The notes: a model not told the origin generated them from the letters alone. Shown: positions 7,582-17,550, numbered from the stretch's first letter. The stretch: 64,000 nt of DNA from Nostoc sp. 'Lobaria pulmonaria (5183) cyanobiont' (GCF_002949795.1 NZ_CP026692.1:4696545-4760544); one strand, 5' to 3'. Numbers and translations: made by a program.

Positions 7582-10500
7582 TCAAGCAGATGTATTGGAT
7601 GATTGTAACTTAATCCCCAAAACTTGAGTGTAAGCTCCTCGTGCTTGAGTAACGCCAATTGTGCGTTCGGCTGATTCTATCATCGGACGACGCAAACTCA
7701 CAACTATAAATTGCGCTTGTTGTGACTGTTGTTTAATCATTCTAGCTAATCGCTCTACGTTTGCTCCATCTAAGAACATATCTACTTCGTCAAAGGCGTA
7801 AAATGGCGATGGGCGGTAGCGTTGCAGGGCAAAGATAAAGCTCAAGGCGGTGAGTGATTTTTCTCCCCCAGACATAGAAGCTAGGCGCTGTACGGGTTTG
7901 CCTTTGGGATGTGCGACTAAATTCAGTCCGCTGCTAAAGGGATCTTCGGGATTTTCGAGTTGTAAGTAGCCGTCGCCGTCGGAAAGAATGGCAAAAATCG
8001 ATTGAAAATTTTCGTTAACAGCATCGAAAGCTTCTTTAAAAGCAAGTTGCCGCAATGTGGTAAAGTTTTCAATCCGTAAAAGTAGTTCGGTGCGTTCTCC
8101 TTGTAGTGTCTCTAATTTTTGCGTGAGTTCTTGGAGACGGTTTTGAGTGCGCTCGTATTCTTCCAACGCCAGCATATTTACAGGTTCCATTGCTTGTAAG
8201 CGTTTGGTAAGCGATCGCAATTCTTTCTGCAATTCCTCTAAATCTACCTTATCTGGAACTTCTGGCAAGGGATTTGGTAATTCTGCTCCCACATCCCGTA
8301 ATTGAGTTTGCAGTGCAATTAGTTCCTCCCGGCGCTTCTCTTGGGTTTCTTGAAGTTTTTGGATTTCCCATTCCAATTGTTGTTGGCGTAAAAGATGCGA
8401 TCGCACTTCCAGTTCTGTGGCGTCGCGTTTTTGTTTCTCTTCTCCCAAATTTTGCTCCATAAGGCTGAGGTTGGCGCGGGTTTGGGTGATTTGCTCGTCT
8501 ATCGCTGTGATTTGTGTGGAGACGCGATGAATCGCGTCTCTACAAGAGATTTGTTGGGTTTCATATTCTGTGATTCGCGTTTCACCTTCTTGGATTTTTT
8601 CTTGCAAACGTTGTTGCTGATTTTCTAAATTTTTTAATCTTTGTTCAGCTTCTCTTAATGCTGTCTCCCGTTGTTGCAATTGTTGCTCTTGAATTTTAAT
8701 GGTTGCCTGGATTTGTTGCCATTCACTGGGGGTTTGGGATGCTTCTAATTCTGCTAATGCGTGTCGCAATTGTTGCAATTCATTTTCTTGCCCAGGTAAT
8801 TCCCGTTCTAAAATTTCCAGACGGGATTGAGCAGTGGCTAACTTTTCGCTGTTTTGGGCGAGTTGCGATCGCGTCCCCTCTAACTGCGTTGTTAAACTCT
8901 TAATATCTTTTTGCAACTGCTCCAATTGCAACTGCTGTTCTCGCCGTGTTTGACGCGCTTCTGTTAATTCTTGCGTCAGTTTTTTGGTTCTGGCTGACAA
9001 AGTAGCGATCGCCTCGGTACAACGCTCTAAAACTCGCTCAATGTCCACTAAGCGAGTTTTTAAAGCGATCGCCTCGTCAGATTCCGCCGCTTCCGCATTC
9101 CCAAACCGCAAGGAGGAACGCTGGGTGTTACTACCACCAGTCATTGCACCGCTGGTTTCCAGAAGTTCCCCGTCTAAGGTAACGATGCGATACAGTCCTA
9201 AATTTTTCCGCGCCGCCTCCAGGTTGGCAAAAACTACCGTGTTGCCGAAAACATAGCTAAATACATCTTTGTAACGGCGATCGCAATCGACTAAGTTAAC
9301 AGCATAGTTAACGAAGCCGCTAGCAAAACGCAGCGTTGCATCTTGAGTAAATTTGGGAGCGTGAATTTTATTTAGCGGTAAAAAAGTCGCTCTCCCTGCC
9401 CGCTTCTGTTTGAGCAATTCAATCCCTGCTGCGGCTACACCATCATCTTCCACCACAATATGTCCCAAGCGTCCCCCAGCAGCCATTTCTAAAGCAAGCT
9501 GATGGCGGGGTTCTACCTTTCCTAACTGCACAACTAAGCCACAAAGTCCAGGCATTCCCGATTGTAAAATGACTTTACTAGCTTGGGTTCCTTGGACTTC
9601 TTGCTGTGCCTGTGCTTGCGCCTCTATTTTATCCAACTGGCGTTGTTTTTCTCGTTGTTCAGAAAGTAACCGTTTTTGGGTTTCCTGTTGGATTTGCAGT
9701 TCTTGCTCTGTGGCTGAGAGATTTTGGGCTAAATTTTGGATGGGTTCGCTAGAGGTGTTAAATTCCGTTTCAACTTGATTACACTCAACTTGTTTTTGGG
9801 TTAATAGCGGTTCGTCGCGTTCAATTAACTGGGTTTGCTCTTGGATAAGCTGCTGTAACTGATTATTGCGTTCTCTGAGTTGTGCTTGTTCCGTGCGTTG
9901 CGGTTCTAGAATATGCAGTAAAGCTTCAATTTGACGGTTGAATGCTGTTTGTTGCTGCACCCACGCTTCTGAAGCCGAGGCGATTTCTGCGGCGGCTTGG
10001 CGGGAGGTTTCTAGAGCTTGCTGTGCTTCATCCCTTTGTTGCTGGGAAGACGCGATGAATCGCGTCTCTACAATTTGGGTTTCGGCAATTTCTTCTAGGG
10101 AATGACGGTGTTTTTGAATCTCTTGCTGAGTTTGTAGCAGACGTTTGGCGGTTTCTTGGGAAGTCGTTTGTAATTCTGTTAACTGACGCTGGAGTTGTTT
10201 ACGTTCTGCTTCTTGGGTGGCGAGGGTAGATTGTACCGCCAAAAGTTCCTCTTCTCCCAATGCTTTCACATGGGCATTGAGTTGTTCGAGTTCAGCAGTT
10301 TTTTGAACGATTTGGGAATTTAGGTTTGTGAGTTGGGTAGTGAGTTCGCTAAAGTTGCGATCGCCTGTTTGAATTTCGTGAACTAACTTTTCTTGTTGTG
10401 CTTGTAGCGATCGCCATGATAAAACAGCTTCCCAGGATTGTTTAGCGAGAAATTCTGTGCGGAGTTTTTGATATTTCTCAGCTTTCGCCCGATCTTGGGA

Positions 10501-11214
10501 AAGGCGATCGCGCTGTGCAGTTAATTCCGTTTCAATAATCCGACAGCTATCTTCCTTTTCCTTCACCTCATCTAAAGTTGATTTGGCTTGGATAATTTTG
10601 CGATCGAACGCCGCCACCCCAGCTAATTCATCAATAATTTCCCGCCGTTCCCGCCCATTCATTGAGATAATGCTGGTGACATCCCCTTGCAGTACCACAT
10701 TGTAGCCTTCAGGATAAACCCGTAGATTACTTAGTTCCCCATGCAACTCTGTCAACGTGCAAGGTACACCATTAATATAGTAATTCGATGTGTAAGTCCC
10801 TTGGTGAGTGACTCGTAGCCTTCTAGTAACACTCCACTCTGCCGATTTTGGATTTTGGATTTTAGATTTTAGATTTTCTTCTCCTACTTCCTCTACTTCC
10901 TCTACTTCTTCCCTTTGTGCCTTTGCGTCTTTATGTGAGATTTCATCGGACAAATCAAATGTCACCGTGACGCTAGCCTCAATTGAAGCACGTCCTTTAG
11001 CCGTTTGAGTGTTATTTACCAAATCCGGTAAGCGTTCGGCTCGCATTCCCTTAGAACTAGAGAGTCCCAGGCAAAAGAGCAGTGCATCTAAGATATTAGA
11101 CTTACCCGAACCATTTGGCCCAGATATGACAGTACACCCCGGTAGCAAAGGGACAGAAGTAGTGCCACCGAAGGATTTGAAGTTCGTAAGTTCCACGCGC
11201 TTGATGTGCACCAT
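7582..11214 (-). CDS. smc: Chromosome segregation ATPase SMC
   Basis: The product is 1210 residues with the full SMC layout. The N-terminal head carries Walker A GPNGSGKS at 32-39. Two long coiled-coil arms flank a hinge (about 530-690, PGLCGLVVQLGKVEP onward). The C-terminal head carries the signature SMSGGEKS and Walker B FYAFDEVDMFLDGAN. It would dimerise and compact or organise the chromosome with ScpAB. Three stretches look like intergenic repeats read as protein: residues about 91-125 in the head, and two palindromes in the coiled coil. The frame is open through all of them, so the protein is probably functional. Confidence 0.95.
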   Translation of the reverse strand: MVHIKRVELTNFKSFGGTTSVPLLPGCTVISGPNGSGKSNILDALLFCLGLSSSKGMRAERLPDLVNNTQTAKGRASIEASVTVTFDLSDEISHKDAKAQREEVEEVEEVGEENLKSKIQNPKSAEWSVTRRLRVTHQGTYTSNYYINGVPCTLTELHGELSNLRVYPEGYNVVLQGDVTSIISMNGRERREIIDELAGVAAFDRKIIQAKSTLDEVKEKEDSCRIIETELTAQRDRLSQDRAKAEKYQKLRTEFLAKQSWEAVLSWRSLQAQQEKLVHEIQTGDRNFSELTTQLTNLNSQIVQKTAELEQLNAHVKALGEEELLAVQSTLATQEAERKQLQRQLTELQTTSQETAKRLLQTQQEIQKHRHSLEEIAETQIVETRFIASSQQQRDEAQQALETSRQAAAEIASASEAWVQQQTAFNRQIEALLHILEPQRTEQAQLRERNNQLQQLIQEQTQLIERDEPLLTQKQVECNQVETEFNTSSEPIQNLAQNLSATEQELQIQQETQKRLLSEQREKQRQLDKIEAQAQAQQEVQGTQASKVILQSGMPGLCGLVVQLGKVEPRHQLALEMAAGGRLGHIVVEDDGVAAAGIELLKQKRAGRATFLPLNKIHAPKFTQDATLRFASGFVNYAVNLVDCDRRYKDVFSYVFGNTVVFANLEAARKNLGLYRIVTLDGELLETSGAMTGGSNTQRSSLRFGNAEAAESDEAIALKTRLVDIERVLERCTEAIATLSARTKKLTQELTEARQTRREQQLQLEQLQKDIKSLTTQLEGTRSQLAQNSEKLATAQSRLEILERELPGQENELQQLRHALAELEASQTPSEWQQIQATIKIQEQQLQQRETALREAEQRLKNLENQQQRLQEKIQEGETRITEYETQQISCRDAIHRVSTQITAIDEQITQTRANLSLMEQNLGEEKQKRDATELEVRSHLLRQQQLEWEIQKLQETQEKRREELIALQTQLRDVGAELPNPLPEVPDKVDLEELQKELRSLTKRLQAMEPVNMLALEEYERTQNRLQELTQKLETLQGERTELLLRIENFTTLRQLAFKEAFDAVNENFQSIFAILSDGDGYLQLENPEDPFSSGLNLVAHPKGKPVQRLASMSGGEKSLTALSFIFALQRYRPSPFYAFDEVDMFLDGANVERLARMIKQQSQQAQFIVVSLRRPMIESAERTIGVTQARGAYTQVLGIKLQSSNTSA
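8519..8540. repeat. Dispersed palindrome inside the smc coiled-coil coding region (copy 1)
   Basis: GAGACGCGAT-GA-ATCGCGTCTC is a perfect palindrome with 10-bp arms followed by TACAA. The same unit occurs at 10048-10067 and, in variant form, in intergenic DNA near 30020-30090 and 62294. Here it is translated as CRDAIHRV in the SMC frame. Confidence 0.85.
10048..10067. repeat. Dispersed palindrome inside the smc coiled-coil coding region (copy 2)
   Basis: AGACGCGAT-GA-ATCGCGTCT followed by CTACAA is the same unit as at 8519-8540. Here it is read in a different frame, as VETRFIAS, so conservation is at the DNA level and not the protein level. Confidence 0.85.
10840..10944. repeat. Repeat-derived segment in the smc head-domain loop
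   Basis: On the plus strand this holds TTTTGGATTTTGG and TTTAGATTTTAG units, then CTACTTCCTCTACTTCC triplet-like repeats, then CCTTTGTGCCTTTGCGTC. All are typical of cyanobacterial intergenic DNA; similar text lies at 11461-11487 and 17565-17583. Translated, it gives about 35 low-complexity residues (KDAKAQREEVEEVEEVGEEN, then KSKIQNPKS) between the conserved SMC strands FDLSD and WSVTRRLRVT. Confidence 0.7.
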
Positions 11215-11874
11215 AGGCGCTGGTTCCCTGGGCTAATGAAGAACAAGTGTATCAACTAATTAAGAATTCGCAAGAGGGTAGGAGGGAGGATTGGGGATTA
11301 TTGTAGACGCGTTGCGATGAGCCTGCAAGCTTCACCCAAAAGGCTTACCGCAGGCGATCGCTCAGTGTACAGCAAAAATTTTGATGTCGCAAACTCACCA
11401 TCAAAATTTTCCCAGAGCAGATAATATCATGTCTGACTAATTACTTGTAATTCAAAAATCTCTGCGTTTGCGTGTCTTTGCGTCAGTCATAATTACAACT
11501 ATTCAACTGGACACGAGATCAGGAGAGTTTAAGTGCAAAGGAGAACCCGTTGGTATAGTTTTATTACATCTATTCTGTATCTATCGTTCTCGGTCGATCG
11601 TGACAACGAAGCGTTGCATTTTTATCTCACGATATAACTAGTTTGAAACAGGCTCAAGGTATTCTCACACAGTAATGCGAACTGCTAAGGAACAGAGGGG
11701 AGCAAGGGAAAAAAACAACTCAACCAAATGGCAGAGGATATTAAAAGCACCAAATGAATTTATAATATAGTAATCTTTACAATTGGAAAAACGTAGAAAG
11801 AAAGTCTTCTTTACTACCTCAATCTGCTGTCTGTGATTTGATTCTTAACCCCCAAATATTTGTAGAACTTAGTA
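11215..11874. other. Intergenic region between divergent smc and carbonic anhydrase genes
   Basis: This 660-bp stretch has no credible gene. It must contain the promoters of smc (minus strand) and the carbonic anhydrase gene (plus strand). It contains dispersed repeat text, including CTTACCGCAGGCGATCGCTC near 11345 and TTTGCGTGTCTTTGCGTCAG near 11467. No sequence close to a known operator was recognised. Confidence 0.5.
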
Positions 11875-12696
11875 ATGAAGAGATTAATTAAAGGTCTGCG
11901 CGAATTTAAATCTAGCTATTTTTCGACACATCAACAATTGTTTGAGCAACTTTCACACGGTCAAAAGCCCAGGGTCTTATTTATTACCTGTTCTGATTCG
12001 CGTCTCGATCCAAATCTAATTACACAAGCCCAAGTTGGTGAATTATTTGTGATTCGTAATGCAGGTAACATTATCCCTCCGTATGGGGCAAGTAATGGCG
12101 GTGAAGGTGCAACAATTGAATATGCTGTTCAAGCTTTAGATGTTCGCCAAATTATTATTTGTGGTCATTCTCATTGCGGTGCAATGAAAGGATTAATGAA
12201 GTTACACAATCTCAGCGATGAAATGCCGCTTGTACATGATTGGCTTAAATATGCAGAGGCAACTCGAAGGCTAGTTATAGACCACTACAGCCACTACGAC
12301 GAAGAAGAACTGCTAGAGATTATAATTGCCGAAAATGTTCTTACTCAAATTGAGAATTTGCGGACATATCCAGTGATTCACTCTAAGCTCTATCAAGGGG
12401 AACTCAGCATTTATGCTTGGATTTATCAGATTGAAACAGGAGAAGTTTTCGCATACGATCCCCAGAAGCACGCTTATGTTTTGCCTCAAACTCAGCTTCC
12501 AGAATCAGAAATAGATGAGTCGTTCAGGGGTCAGCTTTCAAATACCAATGTAGTAGTGCGTTCCCCTCAAAACCAGCAGGATGATGTTCAACCTTATGAG
12601 AAAGTGTCTATTTCCGAATTTGAGTGGTTTCCAATGAGACGCCTTTCTCCAGAGCAGATGGAGCGAATTTATCGAGGTTCAAATAATGGAAGTTGA
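11875..12696 (+). CDS. ccaA: Beta-class carbonic anhydrase, CcaA/IcfA type
   Basis: The product is 273 residues and interconverts CO2 and bicarbonate. In cyanobacteria this type works inside carboxysomes and supplies CO2 to Rubisco. The zinc ligands are visible as C39, H98 and C101 (CSDSRLDP and GHSHCGAMKG), with the D41/R43 catalytic dyad. The length and ligand positions match carboxysomal CcaA. About 70 C-terminal residues extend beyond the catalytic core; in CcaA such an extension contacts the carboxysome protein CcmM. It is monocistronic and converges on the BON lipoprotein gene. The gene symbol is chosen by resemblance. Confidence 0.9.
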   Translation: MKRLIKGLREFKSSYFSTHQQLFEQLSHGQKPRVLFITCSDSRLDPNLITQAQVGELFVIRNAGNIIPPYGASNGGEGATIEYAVQALDVRQIIICGHSHCGAMKGLMKLHNLSDEMPLVHDWLKYAEATRRLVIDHYSHYDEEELLEIIIAENVLTQIENLRTYPVIHSKLYQGELSIYAWIYQIETGEVFAYDPQKHAYVLPQTQLPESEIDESFRGQLSNTNVVVRSPQNQQDDVQPYEKVSISEFEWFPMRRLSPEQMERIYRGSNNGS

Positions 12697-12791
12697 AAGA
12701 CAAAAATATAGAATTGCAAACATCCTCTGAGAGGGTTGGGGGTGGGGTTTTTGTACCTTAGAGCTATTTTCAGGTAAATAGACCACGCAGT

Positions 12792-12814
12792 AGGGCACAG
12801 CAATGCTGTGCCCT
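12792..12814. terminator. Perfect hairpin between convergent genes
   Basis: AGGGCACAGC-AAT-GCTGTGCCCT has 10-bp perfect arms and a 3-base loop, between the stop codons of the carbonic anhydrase and BON lipoprotein genes. It is well placed to act as a bidirectional terminator, though it also resembles a dispersed repeat. Confidence 0.55.
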
Positions 12815-12841
12815 GACGACAGATGTGCTTCAGTTATTCTT

Positions 12842-13303
12842 TTATGGCTTTTTCACAGTATCAACTTTTGCTTCTACCTTCACCGTTTTTACACCTTGAA
12901 CTTCTTTAGCCAAAGTTTCAGCTTTCTTGAGTTCTTCAACAGAAGTCGCCGTACCTTTGAGGATAATTTCACCCTCTTTGTTTTCAACTTGTAACTTGTT
13001 GCCTGGTAAGCCTTTATTCAATTTTGCGCTAACTTCAGTTTTTAAGTCGCTCTTAACTTTCGTTGCTGCCATTTTTTCAGAATCGGTTTTAACTTTAGTA
13101 CCTGTAGTAGCTGCTGAAGGAGTAGTTTGTGTTTCTGAAACTTTGGCAGTTTGATTTGTTTGCGAAGCTGGTTTTGCTGGTGCCTGAGCGGCTTCATTAG
13201 TTGTGCTTGGAGTTTGTGAACCTGTTTTAGGAGCCTCTTGACAGCCAAAAGTACCAACTACCAAAATGCCACTAACTACTAATAGAATTAGCTTTTTCAT
13301 CAT
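12842..13303 (-). CDS. BON-domain lipoprotein
   Basis: The product is 153 residues. Its signal peptide MMKKLILLVVSGILVVG ends in TFGC, a usable lipobox, so the protein should be lipid-anchored and exported. A 60-residue low-complexity linker rich in Q, T, A and K follows. The C-terminus has one BON domain (about 85-150: KSDLKTEVSAKLNKGLPGNK, then GEIILKGTATSVEELKKAETLAKEV), a fold associated with membrane or osmotic-stress proteins such as OsmY. Two ATG codons stand in tandem after GGAGATAG; the second (13300) has the better spacing. Its exact role is unknown. Confidence 0.82.
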   Translation of the reverse strand: MMKKLILLVVSGILVVGTFGCQEAPKTGSQTPSTTNEAAQAPAKPASQTNQTAKVSETQTTPSAATTGTKVKTDSEKMAATKVKSDLKTEVSAKLNKGLPGNKLQVENKEGEIILKGTATSVEELKKAETLAKEVQGVKTVKVEAKVDTVKKP

Positions 13304-13766
13304 CTATCTCCGAATTGAGTACTTGAAGCGGTTAATTGAGGTGTATGTCATGGTGAGGAGCAAATTAAAAAAACAATTAAAAGTGGAGTAACAAAAGTGC
13401 TTAAGCAATAGCTCAGGTTACTGAAAATTGAAATCTGGACGATTTCTTGAAGCTAAGATTTTGCGCCCAGTTTTGAGAACTGCCAATTCAATTTTTCTGA
13501 CGGCTGCTAACCAGGATGGCTTTGCACACAGTCTCTGGCTCTCTATGAATTTAATGTCGATGCTGAGTAGCTCTTTCGATGGTAGACGATGCCACCCCAC
13601 AGTGGTGACTCGATGTTATCAAATTTGAGTCAATTTGGCGATGTCTATAACGAATTTCAAACTTCAGTATTTTTGCAATCCTGTGCCAGCAAACTCACCA
13701 ACAAAATGTTACTTTATAAAACTATGGCTTACTTACAATGTCTTAAATATCAGCAAATATTAACTA
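13304..13766. other. Intergenic region without a supported gene
   Basis: Short open frames on both strands of this 460-bp divergent gap overlap each other, lack ribosome-binding sites and resemble no family. The region should hold the promoters of the BON lipoprotein (minus) and the RNase D-like gene (plus). Confidence 0.5.
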
Positions 13767-14687
13767 ATGCCCTACCTTACTTCGGCTAGCGAAATTCGTG
13801 CCATTGTCGCTGAATATACAAACGCTAAAACACTGTGGATAGATACAGAAGTAGCTGACTATAAAAGTCGTAATCCCCGATTATCGCTGATTCAGTTATT
13901 AGATAATCCTCAAGATATGAGTGGCGATCGCGTCTATCTTTTAGATGTATTAGATCAGCCTAACATTATAACTGAATTTATTGAAAAAATTATGATAAAT
14001 TCTGCAATTGAAAAAGTTTTTCACAACGCGAGTTACGATCTAAAATTTCTCGGTAGCAAGAAAGCCAAAAATATTACTTGCACTTTGGAAATGGCCAAAA
14101 AAATTCCCTACTATCTTTTGCCATTACCCAACTACCAACTCAAGACAATAGCTACAGCACTTTGTAGCTTTAATAATATCGATAAACAAGAACAAAAAGG
14201 TGATTGGGGAAAACGCCCTCTAACTGAAGAACAGATAGAGTATGCTTACCTAGACTGTATTTATCTTGCTCAAATTCACCTAAACTTGTTAGACTTACAA
14301 GCCAAAGCCAGCCCCGAACCTGCAACGGAAGACTTAATATCGCTAAGTACTAGATACTCGCAAGTTGAGCAGGAATGGAAGTTGTTGAATTCAGAATTTG
14401 AGCATTTGCAAGAACGTATAAAAAAAGCCATGCCAGCTCAGAATATATCTGAAACTTCTAATTATAAGCTGACTAGCTATGAACGGACCACAATCAAAGC
14501 TGCATTTACAGAATTGGCAAAGCTAGTACAAACTCAAGGTATTAATTTAGATTTCCCAATCGCACTAACTCAGAAACTCCAAAAAGATTTAGGGGAAAAT
14601 CTAGAACAACTATCTGTAGATATTGACAAAACTACCTCTTGGCGGCTAATTCCTAAAACTCAAGAGAGTGAAGTTGAGGATGATTAA
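13767..14687 (+). CDS. RNase D-like 3'-5' exonuclease (DEDDy family)
   Basis: The product is 306 residues. An N-terminal DEDDy exonuclease domain (about 1-190) has all three Exo motifs: LWIDTEVAD (D26, E28), FHNASYDLKFLG (D91) and EYAYLDCIYL (Y159, D163). These residues bind two metal ions, so the enzyme should degrade RNA or DNA from the 3' end. The C-terminal 110 residues are helical and do not clearly show the HRDC domain of classical RNase D. Cyanobacterial proteins of this type are normally annotated as ribonuclease D. No operon partner is seen. Confidence 0.85.
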   Translation: MPYLTSASEIRAIVAEYTNAKTLWIDTEVADYKSRNPRLSLIQLLDNPQDMSGDRVYLLDVLDQPNIITEFIEKIMINSAIEKVFHNASYDLKFLGSKKAKNITCTLEMAKKIPYYLLPLPNYQLKTIATALCSFNNIDKQEQKGDWGKRPLTEEQIEYAYLDCIYLAQIHLNLLDLQAKASPEPATEDLISLSTRYSQVEQEWKLLNSEFEHLQERIKKAMPAQNISETSNYKLTSYERTTIKAAFTELAKLVQTQGINLDFPIALTQKLQKDLGENLEQLSVDIDKTTSWRLIPKTQESEVEDD

Positions 14688-15003
14688 ATTGTTCATTAGG
14701 CTACAAATGTCAGAATTTATAGAGTTATTGTGAAGAATAAATATTGAAATTTAATAATTCTCTCCTCCTACTTTTTGCCCAGTCACTGAGCTAGTCGTAC
14801 CACTTCGTGGAAGCAAGCTACGCGTAGCGTCTCGTAGAAAAGTGCTGACTCCTGCCTCATCTTATAAATCTATAAAATATTAGGGAAATTTGTCAATTAA
14901 CTTTAAATGTATATCAAAAGTTAGAATATTTATTGAGTTAAAGAATTAAAATCTAGATTTTAGTACTAATTCCGTTCGGTGTTATGGCAGTTTATATTAA
15001 CTT
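14688..15003. repeat. Intergenic region with a dispersed repeat
   Basis: No gene is present. Around 14800-14840 lies a dispersed Nostoc-type repeat with a palindromic core, GCTACGCGTAGC, next to CACTTCGTGGAAGCAA. The remainder is AT-rich and probably carries the promoter of the TPR gene. Confidence 0.5.
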
Positions 15004-15846
15004 ATGAGATGGCGTTTATTTGGGCAAAATCGAACAAGGGTAAATACTTTATTTACCATAGCTATTTTTACTACATTGACAGCAACTAGCAGTGTTTCTT
15101 GTAGTAAGAATGACAATGTATTAGTAACAGAAATAGGAGTTAGTCAACCTAGCCGTCGTTCAGCTACAACTTCCATTGGTGGGGAATTTTATCTTCAGGG
15201 AAAGAATCAGCATTTAAACGGCGATTTGCAAGCTGCGATCGCTTCATACAGTAAGGCAATTAGTCAAAATTCTCAGTATGGCGCTGCCTACAACGCGCGG
15301 GGATTAGCCTACTTTGATTTGGGAGACAAGGAAAAAGCGATCGCAGATTACAATCAAGCCCTCCGCATCAACCCTAACGACTCCGAAGCCTACAATAACC
15401 TGGGGAATGCCCGCGCCTCATTAGGAAACAACAGAGAAGCAGTTAAAGATTACAGTGAAGCGATTCGCCTGAATCCCAACTATGCCGAAGCCTACAATAA
15501 CCGAGGGAATGCCCGCGCCACCAATGGAGACAAACAAGGGGCAATAGACGATCTCGATCAAGCGATTCTCCTTAACCCCAAATATGCGATCGCTTATAAT
15601 AACCGAGGCAATGCCCGTGCTGCCAATGGAGATCCTCAGGGTGCGATCGCAGATTACAATCAAGCCATTCGCTTCAATCCTAACTTTGCCCCTGCCTACA
15701 ATAACCGGGGAAATGCCCGCGCCACTAATGGAGACAAACAGGGAGCGCTCAAGGACTTACAACAAGCAGCAAGCATTTTTCAAAGTCAAGGTAACAACGA
15801 CTTATACCAACAAGTGATGGATAACATCAAAGAACTTGGACAGTAG
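15004..15846 (+). CDS. Exported TPR repeat protein
   Basis: The product is 280 residues. The N-terminus MRWRLFGQNRTRVNTLFTIA with a following hydrophobic stretch is a signal sequence. SVSC near residue 34 is a poor but possible lipobox. From about residue 55 there are six 34-residue TPR units of the form AYNNRGNARATNGDKQGAIx, spaced exactly; several are near-identical at DNA level, and HIP1 sites recur inside them, indicating recent internal duplication. TPRs form scaffolds for protein binding. The partner is unknown. Confidence 0.82.
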   Translation: MRWRLFGQNRTRVNTLFTIAIFTTLTATSSVSCSKNDNVLVTEIGVSQPSRRSATTSIGGEFYLQGKNQHLNGDLQAAIASYSKAISQNSQYGAAYNARGLAYFDLGDKEKAIADYNQALRINPNDSEAYNNLGNARASLGNNREAVKDYSEAIRLNPNYAEAYNNRGNARATNGDKQGAIDDLDQAILLNPKYAIAYNNRGNARAANGDPQGAIADYNQAIRFNPNFAPAYNNRGNARATNGDKQGALKDLQQAASIFQSQGNNDLYQQVMDNIKELGQ

Positions 15847-15848
15847 CA

Positions 15849-15980
15849 GAGGGGCAGGGAGCGGGGGAGCCAAGGGGGACAAGGGGGACAAAGGTGAATT
15901 ATTGAACAAGTTTCTTCCTTCTCTTCCCTCTCTTCCTTGTCTACCTTGTCTCTTCTCAATGCCCAATGACAAATGACAAA
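15849..15980. repeat. Dispersed purine/pyrimidine-asymmetric repeat
   Basis: The plus strand reads as a G-rich half (GGGGGACAAGGGGGACAAAG), then ATTGAACAAGTTTCTTCC, then a CT-rich half and AATGCCCAATGAC. The same ordered text is found at 46040-46135 and, in variant form, inside lysC at 32116-32215. It separates the convergent TPR and symporter genes. Confidence 0.7.
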
Positions 15981-15981
15981 A

Positions 15982-17550
15982 TCACATCCCAGAACCAATG
16001 TGAATGCGATCCTCAACTTCCGCAAATTTTTCCTGTGCCAGCTGTTCAGTACTCAATAGTGAAACGACAATCGCCACAATAAACGCCAGTGGGATACTGA
16101 TTAATCCAGGATTTTTTAGGGGAAAGGGTGCAGAAGCGTGCTTGAGAATCGTTACTTGAATAGTAGGTGACAAATAAATCAGCACTAAAGAGGAGACAGT
16201 ACCTACCAACATACTGGCAACCGCACCGTTGGTAGTGAAGCGTCGCCAAAGCATTGATAAGAGCAACGCTGGGAAGTTTGCACTCGCAGCGATCGCAAAT
16301 GCTAAACCTACCATATAAGCTACGTTTTGCCCTTTAAACAAGATGCCCAGGAATATTGCCACTAACCCCAAAAGCATTGTTGCACCGCGAGCCACCTTCA
16401 GCTGTTCTGACTCGTCAGCATGACCTGAACGCACCACATTCACCCACAAATCGTGGGACAATGCAGCTGCACCTGAAAGTGTCAACCCAGCGACAACTGC
16501 CAAAATCGTTGCAAAAGAAACAGCCGCAATAAAACCTAAGAAAGCATCACCACCGAGAAATTCTGCCAACATCGGCGCAGCCATGTTACCACCAGTACCA
16601 ATTTGCTTGATGGCATCTTGACCTACTAGCACCATCGCTCCAAAGCCCAGGATAAAGGTAAGGAGATAAAAAACGCCAATAATAGCTGTGGCGTAAGTAA
16701 CAGAGAGCCGTGCTGCTTTAGCGTCGGGTACTGTGTAGAAACGCATCAAAATGTGGGGTAATCCAGCAGTGCCGAACATCAACGACATCCCCAATGAGAT
16801 AGCATCAAAGGGATCGGAAACCAGTTTGCCTGGAGCTAATACACCTGTATACTTCTGGGATGCAGCAGCGAAAAGAGCGATTGGGTTAAAGCCAAATCGT
16901 GCTAGTACCAAGATAGCTAGTAAAATAGTTCCGCCCAGCAACAGAACTGCTTTGATAATTTGTACCCAAGTGGTGGCAATCATCCCGCCAAAAATCACAT
17001 AAGCCATCATCACACAACCGACGATGACCACAGCTAATTCATAATCAAAGCCAAACAGTAGTTTGATTAGCTCCCCAGCACCTACCATCTGGGCAATTAA
17101 GTAAAAGCTAATTACTACTAGCGTTCCAATTGCAGAGGCGATACGTACAGGTTTTTGCTGCAAGCGAAAAGCCACTACATCGGCAAAGGTGTATTTACCT
17201 AAGTTACGTAGGGGTTCTGCAATTAGAAACATAACAATCGGCCAGCCCACCAGAAAGCCGATAGAATAAATTAAGCCGTCAAAGCCGTTGAGTGCCACCA
17301 GCCCAGTGATACCTAAAAAGCTAGCTGCACTCATAAAGTCTCCTGCTAGGGCCAGCCCATTTTGGAAACCACTGATTTTACCGCCAGCTGTATAGAACTG
17401 TGCTGTATTTTTGGTGAGCTTCGCCGCCCAATAAGTGATGCCTAAAGAACTGCCAACAAACAGAAAAAAGAAAGCGATCGCCAACGGGTTAAACTTACCA
17501 AGACTGGTAATATCCGCCGCTAGTGGCAGATCGAACCACACACTACTCAT
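15982..17550 (-). CDS. actP: Sodium:solute symporter, acetate permease ActP type
   Basis: The product is 522 residues and highly hydrophobic, with about 13 predicted transmembrane helices. SSS-family landmarks of the ActP branch include [20 protein letters not shown] near the N-terminus, [11 protein letters not shown], and [20 protein letters not shown] in the middle. It would import acetate or a related monocarboxylate with sodium. A DUF485 membrane protein gene (17703-17978) lies just upstream on the same strand, as yjcH does with actP in enterobacteria, so the two are probably one operon. Substrate is by analogy. Confidence 0.87.
   Translation of the reverse strand: MSSVWFDLPLAADITSLGKFNPLAIAFFFLFVGSSLGITYWAAKLTKNTAQFYTAGGKISGFQNGLALAGDFMSAASFLGITGLVALNGFDGLIYSIGFLVGWPIVMFLIAEPLRNLGKYTFADVVAFRLQQKPVRIASAIGTLVVISFYLIAQMVGAGELIKLLFGFDYELAVVIVGCVMMAYVIFGGMIATTWVQIIKAVLLLGGTILLAILVLARFGFNPIALFAAASQKYTGVLAPGKLVSDPFDAISLGMSLMFGTAGLPHILMRFYTVPDAKAARLSVTYATAIIGVFYLLTFILGFGAMVLVGQDAIKQIGTGGNMAAPMLAEFLGGDAFLGFIAAVSFATILAVVAGLTLSGAAALSHDLWVNVVRSGHADESEQLKVARGATMLLGLVAIFLGILFKGQNVAYMVGLAFAIAASANFPALLLSMLWRRFTTNGAVASMLVGTVSSLVLIYLSPTIQVTILKHASAPFPLKNPGLISIPLAFIVAIVVSLLSTEQLAQEKFAEVEDRIHIGSGM

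Noticed and set aside
8274..9778. Several plus-strand open frames opposite smc
   Set aside because: They are antisense shadows of the coiled-coil codons, with no ribosome sites and no recognisable domains.
13418..13628. Overlapping 60-66-codon frames on both strands upstream of the RNase D-like gene
   Set aside because: Mutually overlapping, no ribosome site and no family resemblance; treated as intergenic.
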